A stretch of DNA of 64,000 bases from Salipiger mucosus DSM 16094 (GTDB lineage Bacteria > Pseudomonadota > Alphaproteobacteria > Rhodobacterales > Rhodobacteraceae): assembly GCF_000442255.1 (NCBI RefSeq), contig NZ_KE557274.1:549311-613310 (forward strand). Reading direction: 5' to 3'. The stretch's first letter is position 1. Every line of letters begins with the position of its first letter. A program made the translations under genes and the position numbers. The notes beneath the pieces were generated by a model. The model saw only the letters and a program-made list of their open reading frames with translations. It had not been told where the DNA came from and did not search any database. Below, in pieces: positions 1 to 7,872 of this stretch.

Positions 1-2074
1 TCGTGTCGCAGTCCATCACGAGGCCGATTGTGCCCGTCGGGGCGATCACCGAAACCTGCGCATTGCGAAAACCGTATTCTTGGCCGAACGTCAGGGCTTG
101 GTTCCAGGCCACGCGGGCCGCCTCGGCGATGTCGTCCTGAGGGCAGCCCGCCGCATCGAGTGCAACAGGGTTCACGTTCACGCCTTCGTACGCGTCCTCC
201 TTGCCGAAGGCCGCGTTCCTGTGATTGCGAATGACGCGCAGCATGTGCTCGCGGTTGGCCTCGAAGCGACGGAACGGGTCCATAGGCACCGCGAGGGTCG
301 CCGACATGCGATAGGCCACCCCGGTCATCAGTGCCGTGATGGCGCCGCAGAGCGCGCGACCTTCCTTCGAGTCGTAGCCCAGGCCCATGTTCATCAGCAG
401 ACCGCCGATGTTGGCGTAGCCGATGCCGAGGGTGCGGAAGTCGTAGGAGCGCTGGGCGATCTCCTTCGAGGGGAACTGGGCCATGGTGACCGAGATCTCG
501 AGCGTGAGGGTCCAGAGCTCGCAGGAGTGCTCGAAGCCGTCGACGTCGAACCGGCCACCCTGATAGTAGGGCAGGAGGTTGATCGAGGCCAGGTTGCAGG
601 CCGTGTCATCGAGGAACATGTACTCCGAGCAGGGGTTCGAGCCGCGGATCGGACCGTCCTCGGGGCAGGTGTGCCAGGCGTTGATCGTGTCGTGGTACTG
701 GATGCCGGGATCGGCCGATGCCCATGCGGCTTCGCCGATCTGTGCCCAGAGATCGCGTGCACGAATTTCCTTGCGGAAGCTCGTGTCCTTGCGCCCCAGA
801 AGCTCCCAGACATCGTCGTTCGCGACCGCCTTGAGAAAGGCATCGGTGACGCGCACGGAGTTGTTGGAGTTCTGGCCGGACACGGTGTTGTAGGCCTCGG
901 AGTCCCAGTCGGTATCGAGATCGGGGAACTCGATGCTGGTGAAGCCCTGACGTGCGTACTGCAGAACGCGGTTCACGTAGGTCTCCGGGACATGGGCCCG
1001 CTTGGCCGATTTCACTGCTTTCTTGAGCGCGGGGTTGGCCTTCGGATCGTGGGCCTCGGGGCCCTCCATTTCCGCGATGGCGCCGAAGATCTCGTTAAGC
1101 TTCTCCTGGTGGGTCTTCGAGCCGGCGACGAGGGCGGCCACCTTCTCCTCTTCCTTGACCTTCCAGGAGACGAACTCCTCGACGTCCGGGTGGTCGACAT
1201 CGCAGATGACCATCTTGGCGGCACGGCGCGTGGTGCCGCCCGACTTGATGGCGCCGGCTGCCCGGTCGCCGATTTTCAGGAAGGACATCAGGCCCGACGA
1301 CTTGCCGCCGCCGGACAGGCTTTCGCCCGCGGCACGGATGTCGCTGAAGTTGGTGCCGGTCCCTGAGCCGTACTTGAACAGGCGCGCCTCGCGCTCCCAG
1401 AGATCCATGATGCCGCCCTCATTGACGAGGTCATCCCCGACAGACTGAATGAAGCAGGCATGCGGTTGCGGATGCTCGTAGGCGGATTGCGATTTCACCA
1501 TCTCGCCGGTGAAGTGGTCGACGTAGTAGTGCCCCTGGCCGGGTCCATCGATGCCGTAGGCCCAGTGCAGGCCGGTGTTGAACCACTGCGGGGAGTTCGG
1601 TGCCGAGCGCTGCGACGCGAGCAGGTAGCGCATTTCGTCGTAGTAGACCCGGGCATCGGCCTCGGTCGCGAAGTACCCGGCTTTCCACCCCCAGTAGGCC
1701 CAGGTCCCGGCGAGGCGGTCGAATACCTGGCGGCTGTCCGTTTCCCCGACAATCCGTTGGTCTTCGGGCAGCTCGCGGAGGGCGTCCTCGTCGGCAACCG
1801 ACCGTTGCAGGAACTCGGGCACGTTGTCTTCCGCAACCTTCATGAGGCGCGCGGGAACGCCGGCCTTCCGGAAATACTTCTGCGCCAGAACATCCGCCGC
1901 CACCTGGCTGAACCCCTTCGGAACAGCGAAGTCGACCATCGAGAAGACCACCTCGCCACTCGGCTGTCGGATTTCCGACGTCCGAGGTTCGAAATCGATG
2001 AGATCGTAGGGACCTTCCTGGTCCGTGGTGAAGTGGCGGGTAAGGCGAAGGCCCTGGGCAGTTGGCGGAGTCAT
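1..2074 (-). CDS. nrdJ: Vitamin B12-dependent (class II) ribonucleoside-diphosphate reductase, 3' end outside window
   Basis: Reduces ribonucleotides to deoxyribonucleotides with an adenosylcobalamin-generated radical, in the cytosol. About 691 residues are visible and the C-terminus lies beyond position 1. Family hallmarks in order: NSPQWFNTG (about residue 146), a glycine-rich stretch with KYGSGTGTNFS, SGGGKSSGLMSFLK, and the active-site NPCSE motif (about residue 430). Start at 2074 is preferred because AAAGG sits six bases upstream; an in-frame ATG at 2080 directly abuts that site and is less likely. The region upstream is too short for a cobalamin riboswitch. It is odd to find this normally chromosomal gene beside a plasmid initiator. 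Long open frames on the opposite strand are shadows. Confidence 0.96.
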   Translation of the reverse strand, partial: MTPPTAQGLRLTRHFTTDQEGPYDLIDFEPRTSEIRQPSGEVVFSMVDFAVPKGFSQVAADVLAQKYFRKAGVPARLMKVAEDNVPEFLQRSVADEDALRELPEDQRIVGETDSRQVFDRLAGTWAYWGWKAGYFATEADARVYYDEMRYLLASQRSAPNSPQWFNTGLHWAYGIDGPGQGHYYVDHFTGEMVKSQSAYEHPQPHACFIQSVGDDLVNEGGIMDLWEREARLFKYGSGTGTNFSDIRAAGESLSGGGKSSGLMSFLKIGDRAAGAIKSGGTTRRAAKMVICDVDHPDVEEFVSWKVKEEEKVAALVAGSKTHQEKLNEIFGAIAEMEGPEAHDPKANPALKKAVKSAKRAHVPETYVNRVLQYARQGFTSIEFPDLDTDWDSEAYNTVSGQNSNNSVRVTDAFLKAVANDDVWELLGRKDTSFRKEIRARDLWAQIGEAAWASADPGIQYHDTINAWHTCPEDGPIRGSNPCSEYMFLDDTACNLASINLLPYYQGGRFDVDGFEHSCELWTLTLEISVTMAQFPSKEIAQRSYDFRTLGIGYANIGGLLMNMGLGYDSKEGRALCGAITALMTGVAYRMSATLAVPMDPFRRFEANREHMLRVIRNHRNAAFGKEDAYEGVNVNPVALDAAGCPQDDIAEAARVAWNQALTFGQEYGFRNAQVSVIAPTGTIGLVMDCDT

Positions 2075-2184
2075 GTTCATCCTTTCGGTTTATTCGTTCT
2101 ATTCTTCACTGGCGGGGAAGGAGCCAGGTATGGCGGGCGTGGGCTTGCTACAATCCCACAAAAATTGAAGACGCAGAGACGGAC

Positions 2185-2211
2185 GTGGCCCTGTTCGTCA
2201 ACAAGGGCCAC
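2185..2211 (-). terminator. Hairpin between the 165-residue gene and nrdJ
   Basis: GTGGCCCT and AGGGCCAC pair across a short loop, and the stem extends with one bulge (TGTT/AACA). It lies about 35 bases past the stop of the minus-strand gene ending at 2246 and upstream of nrdJ. There is no clean T tract, so it may be a weak terminator or a processing site. Confidence 0.5.
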
Positions 2212-2245
2212 GCGTCAAATCATTGATTTTGGGCGGTTAAATTCG

Positions 2246-2743
2246 CTAGATCGATTTCACGGTTTCAACCGTCTTCGACCATGCCCGCTCTGCATCCGTT
2301 CGGTGGCGCGGACGCGACTTTTCTGTCCGGGCACTGCGTCCGGGCGGCGTGATCTCTTCCGGCTCCGGCGCCGGCAGGAGAAACTGCTTCGGCTTGGCGT
2401 CCTTTTCCGGGGCCGGCTCGGGTTCGGGGTCAGCAGCCTGTTGGGCAGGTGCCTTGATGGGGTTCATCCGACGCGGCGGACGTTTGCGCGGCGCGCTGGG
2501 CGCGTAGGGCTCGACGACGTCATCCGTTTGCCTGTGCCGATCCCAAGTCGATGCGCTAAACTGGTCCGGGTCGAAGGAAAGCGCCTGCGTTTTCTGAGAC
2601 CGTGGCTGGCGCTCCGATCCTTCTGCAGGGGCTTCCGGCCATCGCGCCACGGTCTTGGACCTGGACTGCTGCTTGGCCGGAGCCGGCTTGGGGGCAGTGT
2701 CACGGCCGAGGACGTCGTCGAAAAAGGAAAAGTCTGAGCTCAT
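2246..2743 (-). CDS. Hypothetical proline- and charge-rich protein (165 aa)
   Basis: Unrecognised. The product begins MSSDFSFFDDVLGRD and is then low-complexity: rich in Pro, Ala, Glu, Lys and Arg, with PEPEPAPEKDAKPK in the middle and a basic C-terminus ending TVETVKSI. No signal peptide, membrane segment or enzyme motif is visible. It is probably mostly disordered. It is co-directional with the two replication-region genes upstream (gap of 54 bases), so it may be the last gene of that transcript. It could be a small DNA-binding or partition accessory protein, but nothing in the sequence proves this. The opposite-strand open frame through this region also runs through nrdJ and is a shadow. 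Confidence 0.6.
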   Translation of the reverse strand: MSSDFSFFDDVLGRDTAPKPAPAKQQSRSKTVARWPEAPAEGSERQPRSQKTQALSFDPDQFSASTWDRHRQTDDVVEPYAPSAPRKRPPRRMNPIKAPAQQAADPEPEPAPEKDAKPKQFLLPAPEPEEITPPGRSARTEKSRPRHRTDAERAWSKTVETVKSI

Positions 2744-2797
2744 GGGTGTGGTTCTCGCGAATTTCTTGGTGGTTGTAAAGGATTGGCGTTCATTTGT

Positions 2798-3946
2798 CTA
2801 TCCCCGCACGATCTTCAGCAAGAACAGGTAGTAGTCGAGCGACCAGTCGCGGGGAGGTGTTCTTTCGCCGTGGTGAATGGTTCTGAGCCACCGGTTCCAG
2901 TTGGAGGGATTCAGCCCGTCCACGTCAGCGTGGATGGCACCGAGTTTCTTTGCCCAGCCGGGTCCGATTGAGAGGATCCGGTCCATGCGGTCATTGCGCT
3001 GGGCCGGGCTGATTTCCGGAACGGTTCGTTGCTCCCGGGTGTACCGGTTCATCAGGGCAAGGAACCGGCTTTCCGCGGTCCCCGTGTCGCCGTCCGGTGG
3101 CCCCTGGGTTTCGAGGGATGCGATGAAGTCATCGTTGACCGAGAGGATGTCATCGCTCGAAAGGCCCATGATGACGGCTTCGACGGCAATGAGGCTGCTG
3201 AAGTAGACCGGGCGTTTCGCGTAGCTTTCCTTCAGCCGTGCGATGCGGTCCGACTGTGCCTCGATCTGACTCTGCCGCCGGATACCGGCCGCAACGTCGC
3301 TGCGCATCTTCGGTGTCATCGTGGCGATTTTCGCCGCCCGCTTGCTCCGCATGTACTCGATGCAGGTCGGGAAAGTCTCCAGATCGTCGATTTTCAGGGT
3401 CGCGATGTCCTCGCCGGTGTGGTCGTGCGCGACCATGATTTCGTAGGCGGCCGGATCACACTGCTCGCGCTGGAACCGAATGAGCCCTTCGAAGGCCTGA
3501 TCGCAATGCTCTCCGGTTGCTTCCCGTAGGAAGAACTTGGCCAGCAACACGAACTCGTCGTCCGGGTGCATCTGGAGCCGACGGGCCCAGTCGATCTGGC
3601 GGTGCCATGTGTGCTCCCGGATCGGGGCAACAACCTCGACGCCGAACTCGTCCACGAGCGTACGCACGAGCCGCGGGGCAGGGGACAGAGGATCGGCTGC
3701 CCGCTTCTCGACATACCGGTAGAACTGGATGTCGGGTTTCTCGAGGGCAGCGGCCCGGACGGGATCTTCCGGAGGCCGGCTCAGGACATCGTTGATCCAC
3801 TCCCGGCGGAGAGCGTCTGCCGTGAAACGGGTCTCTTCGACTTCCTTGTCGATGACCTCCAGCAGCGTCGGCTCGACATGCAGCTGGGCGAGGAGGCCTT
3901 TGACGTAGTGCAGGGGTGCGTCGATGTCTTGCTTGGCGTAGGTCAT
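2798..3946 (-). CDS. Unknown protein translationally coupled to the replication initiator (382 aa)
   Basis: Unrecognised. The start is chosen at 3946 because ATG overlaps the TGA of the rep gene as ATGA; the open frame extends further upstream but only inside rep. The product (MTYAKQDIDAPLHYVK...) is soluble and mixed alpha-helical in appearance, with many Arg/Glu/Asp residues, an Arg/Lys-rich central part around RSKRAAKIATMTPKMR, and a C-terminal WNRWLRTIHHGERTPP. No ParA Walker motif, HTH or signal peptide is obvious. Tight coupling to an initiator suggests a role in replication control, copy number or segregation. That is inference from position only. Confidence 0.75.
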   Translation of the reverse strand: MTYAKQDIDAPLHYVKGLLAQLHVEPTLLEVIDKEVEETRFTADALRREWINDVLSRPPEDPVRAAALEKPDIQFYRYVEKRAADPLSPAPRLVRTLVDEFGVEVVAPIREHTWHRQIDWARRLQMHPDDEFVLLAKFFLREATGEHCDQAFEGLIRFQREQCDPAAYEIMVAHDHTGEDIATLKIDDLETFPTCIEYMRSKRAAKIATMTPKMRSDVAAGIRRQSQIEAQSDRIARLKESYAKRPVYFSSLIAVEAVIMGLSSDDILSVNDDFIASLETQGPPDGDTGTAESRFLALMNRYTREQRTVPEISPAQRNDRMDRILSIGPGWAKKLGAIHADVDGLNPSNWNRWLRTIHHGERTPPRDWSLDYYLFLLKIVRG

Positions 3947-4998
3947 TCGTACTCCGCGAGGATGCTGTCGATGACGGAATCGTCGAGCTGTTCCATTTCG
4001 GTTTCCTTCCGCGTGCTGAACTTCAGGCGCAGCCAACGGAGAAAGTTCACACCAGGGTCGGTCACCCGCTGGCCGGCCACTGAGGCCCGCCAGTCGTCCA
4101 GGTAGCGTTCCAGCTCCCCTTCGTCGGTGCCGTTCGAAGACATGATGAAGACGGCTTCCTCGAGGGCTTCGTCGGAAACGGTTAGGTTGAGCGTGTTTTC
4201 CTCGTCGGTCTGGCCGGTCAGCATGTCGACAGTTTTCGGGTCCCGTCCGCGCGGAATGGGATCGTTTCCGGTTGCGACGGCCTCCGACGGCAGCTCGGTG
4301 CGCGGGATCACCGTGAACCGCAGGGTCTCCACCTTGCCACCCTTGCCGCCGCGAATGTAGGACACGTCGATCCCGAAGGGGGCAATCCGGTTCACTTCCT
4401 TGACGGCCTTCTCGATCACGTGGCGTTTCAGGTTGTCGAACCGGCAGTACTGGTCGGTCCCGATCCCGAAGCGGTCGCGGAATTCGTCGACCGGGACGGT
4501 CCAGGTCCGATGGAACCGGTTCTTGAACAGGGTCATGATCTCGTAGAGCTTGGCTCCGTGCGTCGTCTTGAAGTGCGAGAACAGCGACATGTTGATCTTG
4601 CCGTAGATCTGCGGCTCGAAGATGAAACGCATCAGGATGGGATCGAACGCGTACTCCAGCATGCCGTTCGAGGTCCGGGAGACGTCGTAGGACAGGAAAT
4701 GGCAGCTGACGGAATGCTCATCGTCTCCTTCACGGTAATCGATGTCGATCTTGACGCTGCCGAGGTTCTTGAGGGACCGGTGCATCAGCTTGATGCTCGT
4801 GTGGCCAAGATAGTTCAGCAGTTCGGCGACAGGCACGCTCTGGATCCCGGCGTCGGCGGACTCGTTGTAGGACCGGTGAAGAAGGTAAAGGAAGGTCTTC
4901 ATGTCCTGCAGGTCGAGCTGATGCTTCCCACGGGCCATGATGACCTCGTAACTTTTGCAGACCGAGGCCTGCCTGGATATCGCGGTTCGACTGCTCAT
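3943..4998 (-). CDS. Rep_3-family (RepB-type) plasmid replication initiator
   Basis: Initiator that binds iterons and melts the plasmid origin. The product fits the Rep_3 twin winged-helix fold: KSYEVIMARGKHQLDLQDMKTF near the N-terminus, then MSLFSHFKTTHGAKLYEIM and a second domain starting RTWTVPVDEFRDRFGIG and FDNLKRHVIEKAVKEVN, which is typical of this family. Length 351 aa from ATG at 4998. An in-frame GTG at 5043 preceded by AAGGA is an alternative that would add 15 residues. The gene is read away from an AT-richer iteron block at 5057-5176. A perfect 10-bp inverted repeat spans the upstream region and probably serves autoregulation. It is followed without a gap by the coupled unknown gene. 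Confidence 0.9.
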   Translation of the reverse strand: MSSRTAISRQASVCKSYEVIMARGKHQLDLQDMKTFLYLLHRSYNESADAGIQSVPVAELLNYLGHTSIKLMHRSLKNLGSVKIDIDYREGDDEHSVSCHFLSYDVSRTSNGMLEYAFDPILMRFIFEPQIYGKINMSLFSHFKTTHGAKLYEIMTLFKNRFHRTWTVPVDEFRDRFGIGTDQYCRFDNLKRHVIEKAVKEVNRIAPFGIDVSYIRGGKGGKVETLRFTVIPRTELPSEAVATGNDPIPRGRDPKTVDMLTGQTDEENTLNLTVSDEALEEAVFIMSSNGTDEGELERYLDDWRASVAGQRVTDPGVNFLRWLRLKFSTRKETEMEQLDDSVIDSILAEYE

Positions 4999-5049
4999 GG
5001 ATAGGTGAACTTCCCTACGTCTGTTCTGAACTTCACTAGTCACCTATCC
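4999..5049. promoter_or_regulatory. Inverted repeat operator of the rep gene
   Basis: GGATAGGTGA (4999-5008) and TCACCTATCC (5040-5049) are perfect inverted copies 31 bases apart, flanking the rep start region. The interval contains TAGGGAAGTTC on the minus strand, close to the iteron core. In iteron plasmids an inverted partial iteron upstream of rep is the usual site for repression by Rep dimers; here that role is inferred. Confidence 0.6.
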
Positions 5050-5056
5050 TTGTTTC

Positions 5057-5176
5057 CCCTAAAGGACAACAAGAAAATGAAGTGAACTTCATAAGATCTG
5101 TAGGGGAAGAACAGAGATTTTTCGAATGTTGACATAAAATCTTTAGGGAACTTCCATAAAATCCTTAGGGCAAATG
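5057..5176. other. Iteron-type origin of replication
   Basis: Directly upstream of rep there are 22-base repeats with the pattern CATAARATCTKTAGGGRA: copies at 5090-5111, 5133-5154 and 5155-5176, the last two spaced exactly 22 bases. Related inverted cores (CCCCTAAAGG at 5057; AGTGAACTTC at 5081) lie beside them. The block is distinctly AT-richer than its surroundings. This is the expected anatomy of a Rep_3 origin. No clear DnaA box was found by eye. Confidence 0.65.
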
Positions 5177-5247
5177 GGAGTTAACGCCCGAATTGTCCCA
5201 GTCATGGCAATAACTTAACTGACCCCCAGAACCCCCCTGAATATTGA

Positions 5248-5297
5248 ATGCGCGCGCGTGCGCGTGCGCCTGTACGTGCGTGCGCCTACGCGCGCGA
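5248..5297. repeat. Alternating purine-pyrimidine (CG/TG) tract
   Basis: About 50 bases of almost unbroken alternating purine-pyrimidine, starting ATGCGCGCGCGTG and ending TACGCGCGCG with two C-C interruptions. Such sequences are Z-DNA-prone. It sits between the iterons and the palindrome array, in non-coding DNA. Confidence 0.55.
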
Positions 5298-5420
5298 GGC
5301 GTCGGGCTTTCCGCCGACCTTTGACTGTCCCCGAGCCGGATTCCGGGAGACAACCTGGTTACCGTACTTCGCGTGGCCGCGACTTCGTCAGCCAGTTTCC
5401 CGCTCAGCTTTCTGGAATCG

Positions 5421-5979
5421 GATTCCTAACGGCGCGTGACCGCGCTTGTAGGAAATCGGGTACCGTGCCGGGTATCCGGTTCCCTGTTTCGTCGATGGTT
5501 ACCCGGGAAGGAACAGGGAACCTGTGGCACGTGACCGTGCCCGGGAAACCTGCTTCCTCCTGGTCGGTAAGCCGAGTCCTGGCCCTTCTGGTGAGCCAGA
5601 CTCCGAAGATCCCTTCGGAATTCAGATTCCGGATGGCGCGTGACCGCGCCGGATGCACACGAGTCCGACATTCGGAAGACTGATTCCGGAGAGCGCGTGA
5701 GCGCGCCAGGAAGACCGGGGCTCGCCGGTCCTGTCATCCGTTTCCTGTTTTGGACCTGAAGGTCCAGGTCGTGATCCGCTTGCCGAAGAATGTGCAGGGA
5801 GTCGGATTCCCAAGGGCGCGTGACCGAGCCAGACGGATCCGGAAGACCGGTCCTGGATCAGGTTCCGGGTAGGATCGAACGTTTCCCGGATCAAGGACTG
5901 GAACCGATAGGCGCGTGCGCACCCGGGTATCGGGGTGGCAACGACGAGATCAGGGCTCATGCCGGCGCGGTCACGCGCC
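5421..5979. repeat. Array of GGCGCG-TGAC-CGCGCC palindromes beside the origin
   Basis: Six copies of a 16-base dyad with a TGAC spacer: 5431-5446, 5526-5541, 5635-5650, 5692-5707, 5815-5830, and an inverted copy at 5964-5979. Copies one, three, four and five are each preceded by GATTCC exactly four bases upstream. Copy two reads GGCACG-TGAC-CGTGCC, so both arms changed together and the dyad is conserved. Other palindromes are interleaved: GGTTCCCTGTT/AACAGGGAACC (5478-5488, 5512-5522) and TGGACCT/AGGTCCA (5751-5766). No convincing gene overlaps the array. The region 5177-6080 therefore appears to be a structured cis element such as a centromere-like partition site, a primosome or single-strand initiation site, or a protein-binding array. 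Confidence 0.7.
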
Positions 5980-6080
5980 TTGCCAGTCGTGATCACCGAC
6001 CAATGCAAATTGGTTTCCTGGCAGAAGCAAGTTTCCTTCACCGACCGAAGAAACCTGTTCAACGGTGCAGCGCGATCTCT

Positions 6081-6338
6081 CTACGCGTCTGGCAGAGTCG
6101 GAATCCCGGTTTCCCGAGGCGCTGATGCGCCAATGGCCTCCGGTTTGCGGAGCAGAGATGTGGAGATGCGGCGTACAAGCCGCAGGAACGGCCCTGTGTT
6201 GCTTTTCCGACCTTCGATGACCCTGAGGTCCCGAAGGTCTTCCAATGACACTCCACGGACCGTCTCTGGCCGTTCAAGCCTATCCGCGGAATGGACGAAG
6301 ACGAAAGCTCGAAGAGCACTGTCGAACAGGCCTGACAC
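6081..6338 (-). CDS. Possible small hypothetical protein (85 aa)
   Basis: An open frame starting with GTG (MSGLFDSALRAF...) with a plausible amino-acid mix (VSLEDLRDLRVIEGRK). It has no clear ribosome binding site and no recognised motif. It fills part of the otherwise gene-free stretch between rep and the lipoprotein gene. It could equally be non-coding DNA belonging to the repeat region. Confidence 0.25.
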   Translation of the reverse strand: MSGLFDSALRAFVFVHSADRLERPETVRGVSLEDLRDLRVIEGRKSNTGPFLRLVRRISTSLLRKPEAIGASAPRETGIPTLPDA

Positions 6339-6396
6339 GTCGGATTAACCTGGCGGGAATATCGTTCCATCACGATTGCCGACCGGAGATAGACGA

Positions 6397-7371
6397 ATGA
6401 TAAAGTTCGGACGAATGATGACCCGCGTGGCTCTGTTGAGCTTCGTGACGGTCATGACCGGTGCTTGCTGGCCAGGCGGGGACTCCGATCCGGCCGATGA
6501 CATCGAGGCAGAGCTGAGCGAGAAATACCCTGCGGTGTTCAAGGCCGACGCCGTCGGCCCGTTCTTGTCTCAGATCCGGCCGGAGCTGCGCGATCTGCGG
6601 TATGCCGACCGGGAAGAGTATACCTCGGTCGTTCGTGGCATGGCCCAGATCATGCGGCTCAAGCCGCTGACGGTCACCGTCGAGGATATGCGACAAGACC
6701 TTCCCGAAGTCGACATGTACGAAGGTCTTTCCGACCCTTTCTCGAGCGAGTTTCTGTCAAGCTTCTACGAGGTAGAGGCTGAGCGGATCGGCAACGGCGG
6801 AGTTACGTTCGAGAGTATCAAGACGATGGGTGCGGCTCATCAGGAAAACGCCGTGACGAAGTACAGAAATGCGCTGTTGAGGTACCTCGAGGACCTTCGA
6901 GCCAAGCGCGAGACTCTGGTCGAAAAGGACGAACAGCTCGAGGAAGTCTTCGCGTTGATCTCGTTCATCCAGCCGCAGGTCGATCAGGACGATGACACGC
7001 TTCGGATCAACGTTCAGACCCGGAACGGCACGGAACAAGACCTTTCATCCCTCGGGATTACGGTGGCAGCCTGGGAAACGGAGGAGAGGTTCGGAGAACC
7101 CGAGGTGCTCGGGACGAGGATCGTGTCGTTCGACACGCCATTCGCTGCAGGGAATGACAGGTTCCTCGACGTATCGATCAATGCTCCGGGCTACGAGAGT
7201 GGCCCGATCAGTATTACTGCGACACAACTGACGAGCGAAGCGGGACTTTCGTTCGAGCGTTCGGCGATGGAAAAGCCGCTGCGAATTGCCGAGGATATGA
7301 TCAACGACGCAGAGCGGGCCCGCCGGTCAATCCAGAATGATCTGACCAGAGCATTGACCGATTTTCCGTGA
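6397..7371 (+). CDS. Predicted lipoprotein of unknown function (324 aa)
   Basis: Start at 6397 is chosen because GGAG lies eight bases upstream. The N-terminus is a lipoprotein signal: MIKFGRMMTRVALLSF, then VTVMTGAC with the lipobox cysteine around residue 24. The mature part is acidic, with helical segments (YRNALLRYLEDLRAKRETLVEKDEQLEEVF, here abbreviated as residues about 155-185) followed by a beta-rich region (DTLRINVQTRNGTEQD, VLGTRIVSFDTPF). It is predicted to be anchored in the outer or inner membrane facing the periplasm. The family is not recognised. It stands alone, convergent with the minus-strand gene ending at 7375, from which it is separated by only three bases. Confidence 0.75.
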   Translation: MIKFGRMMTRVALLSFVTVMTGACWPGGDSDPADDIEAELSEKYPAVFKADAVGPFLSQIRPELRDLRYADREEYTSVVRGMAQIMRLKPLTVTVEDMRQDLPEVDMYEGLSDPFSSEFLSSFYEVEAERIGNGGVTFESIKTMGAAHQENAVTKYRNALLRYLEDLRAKRETLVEKDEQLEEVFALISFIQPQVDQDDDTLRINVQTRNGTEQDLSSLGITVAAWETEERFGEPEVLGTRIVSFDTPFAAGNDRFLDVSINAPGYESGPISITATQLTSEAGLSFERSAMEKPLRIAEDMINDAERARRSIQNDLTRALTDFP

Positions 7372-7374
7372 AAG

Positions 7375-7872
7375 TCACGGCCCGGACGGGCCGTGAGCAG
7401 CTTCCCTTTCCCGGCGCCGCTTGCCGAAGCGTTTGCTCTTTTTTCCTGTCGAAAATCCTGCAGGGTCGGTCTTTGGGGCTTGGGTGGACGAAGATGCCTG
7501 CCGGGCCGGCTTGGACGGCTCTCGGGTCACTTGCCGTTCGTAGTTGAGCGGATCCACGCGGCGCAGCCAGATGTCCATCGCGAGATCCGCATCTTCGTCG
7601 AGGATCCATCCCCCTCCGGTGACCCACTCTTCGATTTTCTCGTAGCTCTTGATGCGGGGAGGAGGATCCCGGGGGATGGCCGTGTCCTTGTATCCCCGGT
7701 CCTTGAACAGCCAGAACCATGGAAGGTCCTTGACCGAGGTGTTGCTGCCGGGTGATGGCGACCGACCCGCTGATGATGGTCGCGACTCCGCGCCTGCCGC
7801 GGGGCTATTCTCGCGCGTCGTTTTCTCTTTCCGCGACGTCTGCTTCTTGAGCCGCTTAGTGTTAATCTTCAT
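7375..7872 (-). CDS. Hypothetical basic protein downstream of recX (165 aa)
   Basis: Start at 7872 is chosen because its ATG overlaps the end of recX (ATGAAGATTAA, 11 bases), suggesting coupled translation. The N-terminus is Lys/Arg-rich (MKINTKRLKKQTSRKEK), the centre is a compact segment (DLPWFWLFKDRGYKD, KIEEWVTGGGWILDED, MDIWLRRVDPLNYER), and the C-terminus is again strongly basic (GKKSKRFGKRRRERE). No known domain is recognised. Basic tails and linkage to recX suggest a nucleic-acid-binding protein, as inference. A longer upstream reading exists but only inside recX. Confidence 0.65.
   Translation of the reverse strand: MKINTKRLKKQTSRKEKTTRENSPAAGAESRPSSAGRSPSPGSNTSVKDLPWFWLFKDRGYKDTAIPRDPPPRIKSYEKIEEWVTGGGWILDEDADLAMDIWLRRVDPLNYERQVTREPSKPARQASSSTQAPKTDPAGFSTGKKSKRFGKRRREREAAHGPSGP

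Noticed and set aside
2081-2245. Possible cobalamin riboswitch upstream of nrdJ
   Set aside because: The gap is only about 165 bases, holds a terminator-like hairpin for the upstream gene, and shows no B12-box-like conserved core.
80-2737. Long plus-strand open frames opposite nrdJ and the 165-residue gene
   Set aside because: They are antisense shadows: the minus strand encodes a clear ribonucleotide reductase with all motifs, and the plus-strand products have no recognisable content.
5421-5979. CRISPR array
   Set aside because: Repeat units are short, palindromic and irregularly spaced, and one is inverted; no cas genes are present.
5250-6370. Candidate coding frames (up to 146 codons) in the palindrome region
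   Set aside because: They are Arg/Pro-rich, overlap each other on both strands, are created by the repeated palindromes and lack ribosome binding sites. Only 6081-6338 was kept, at low confidence.
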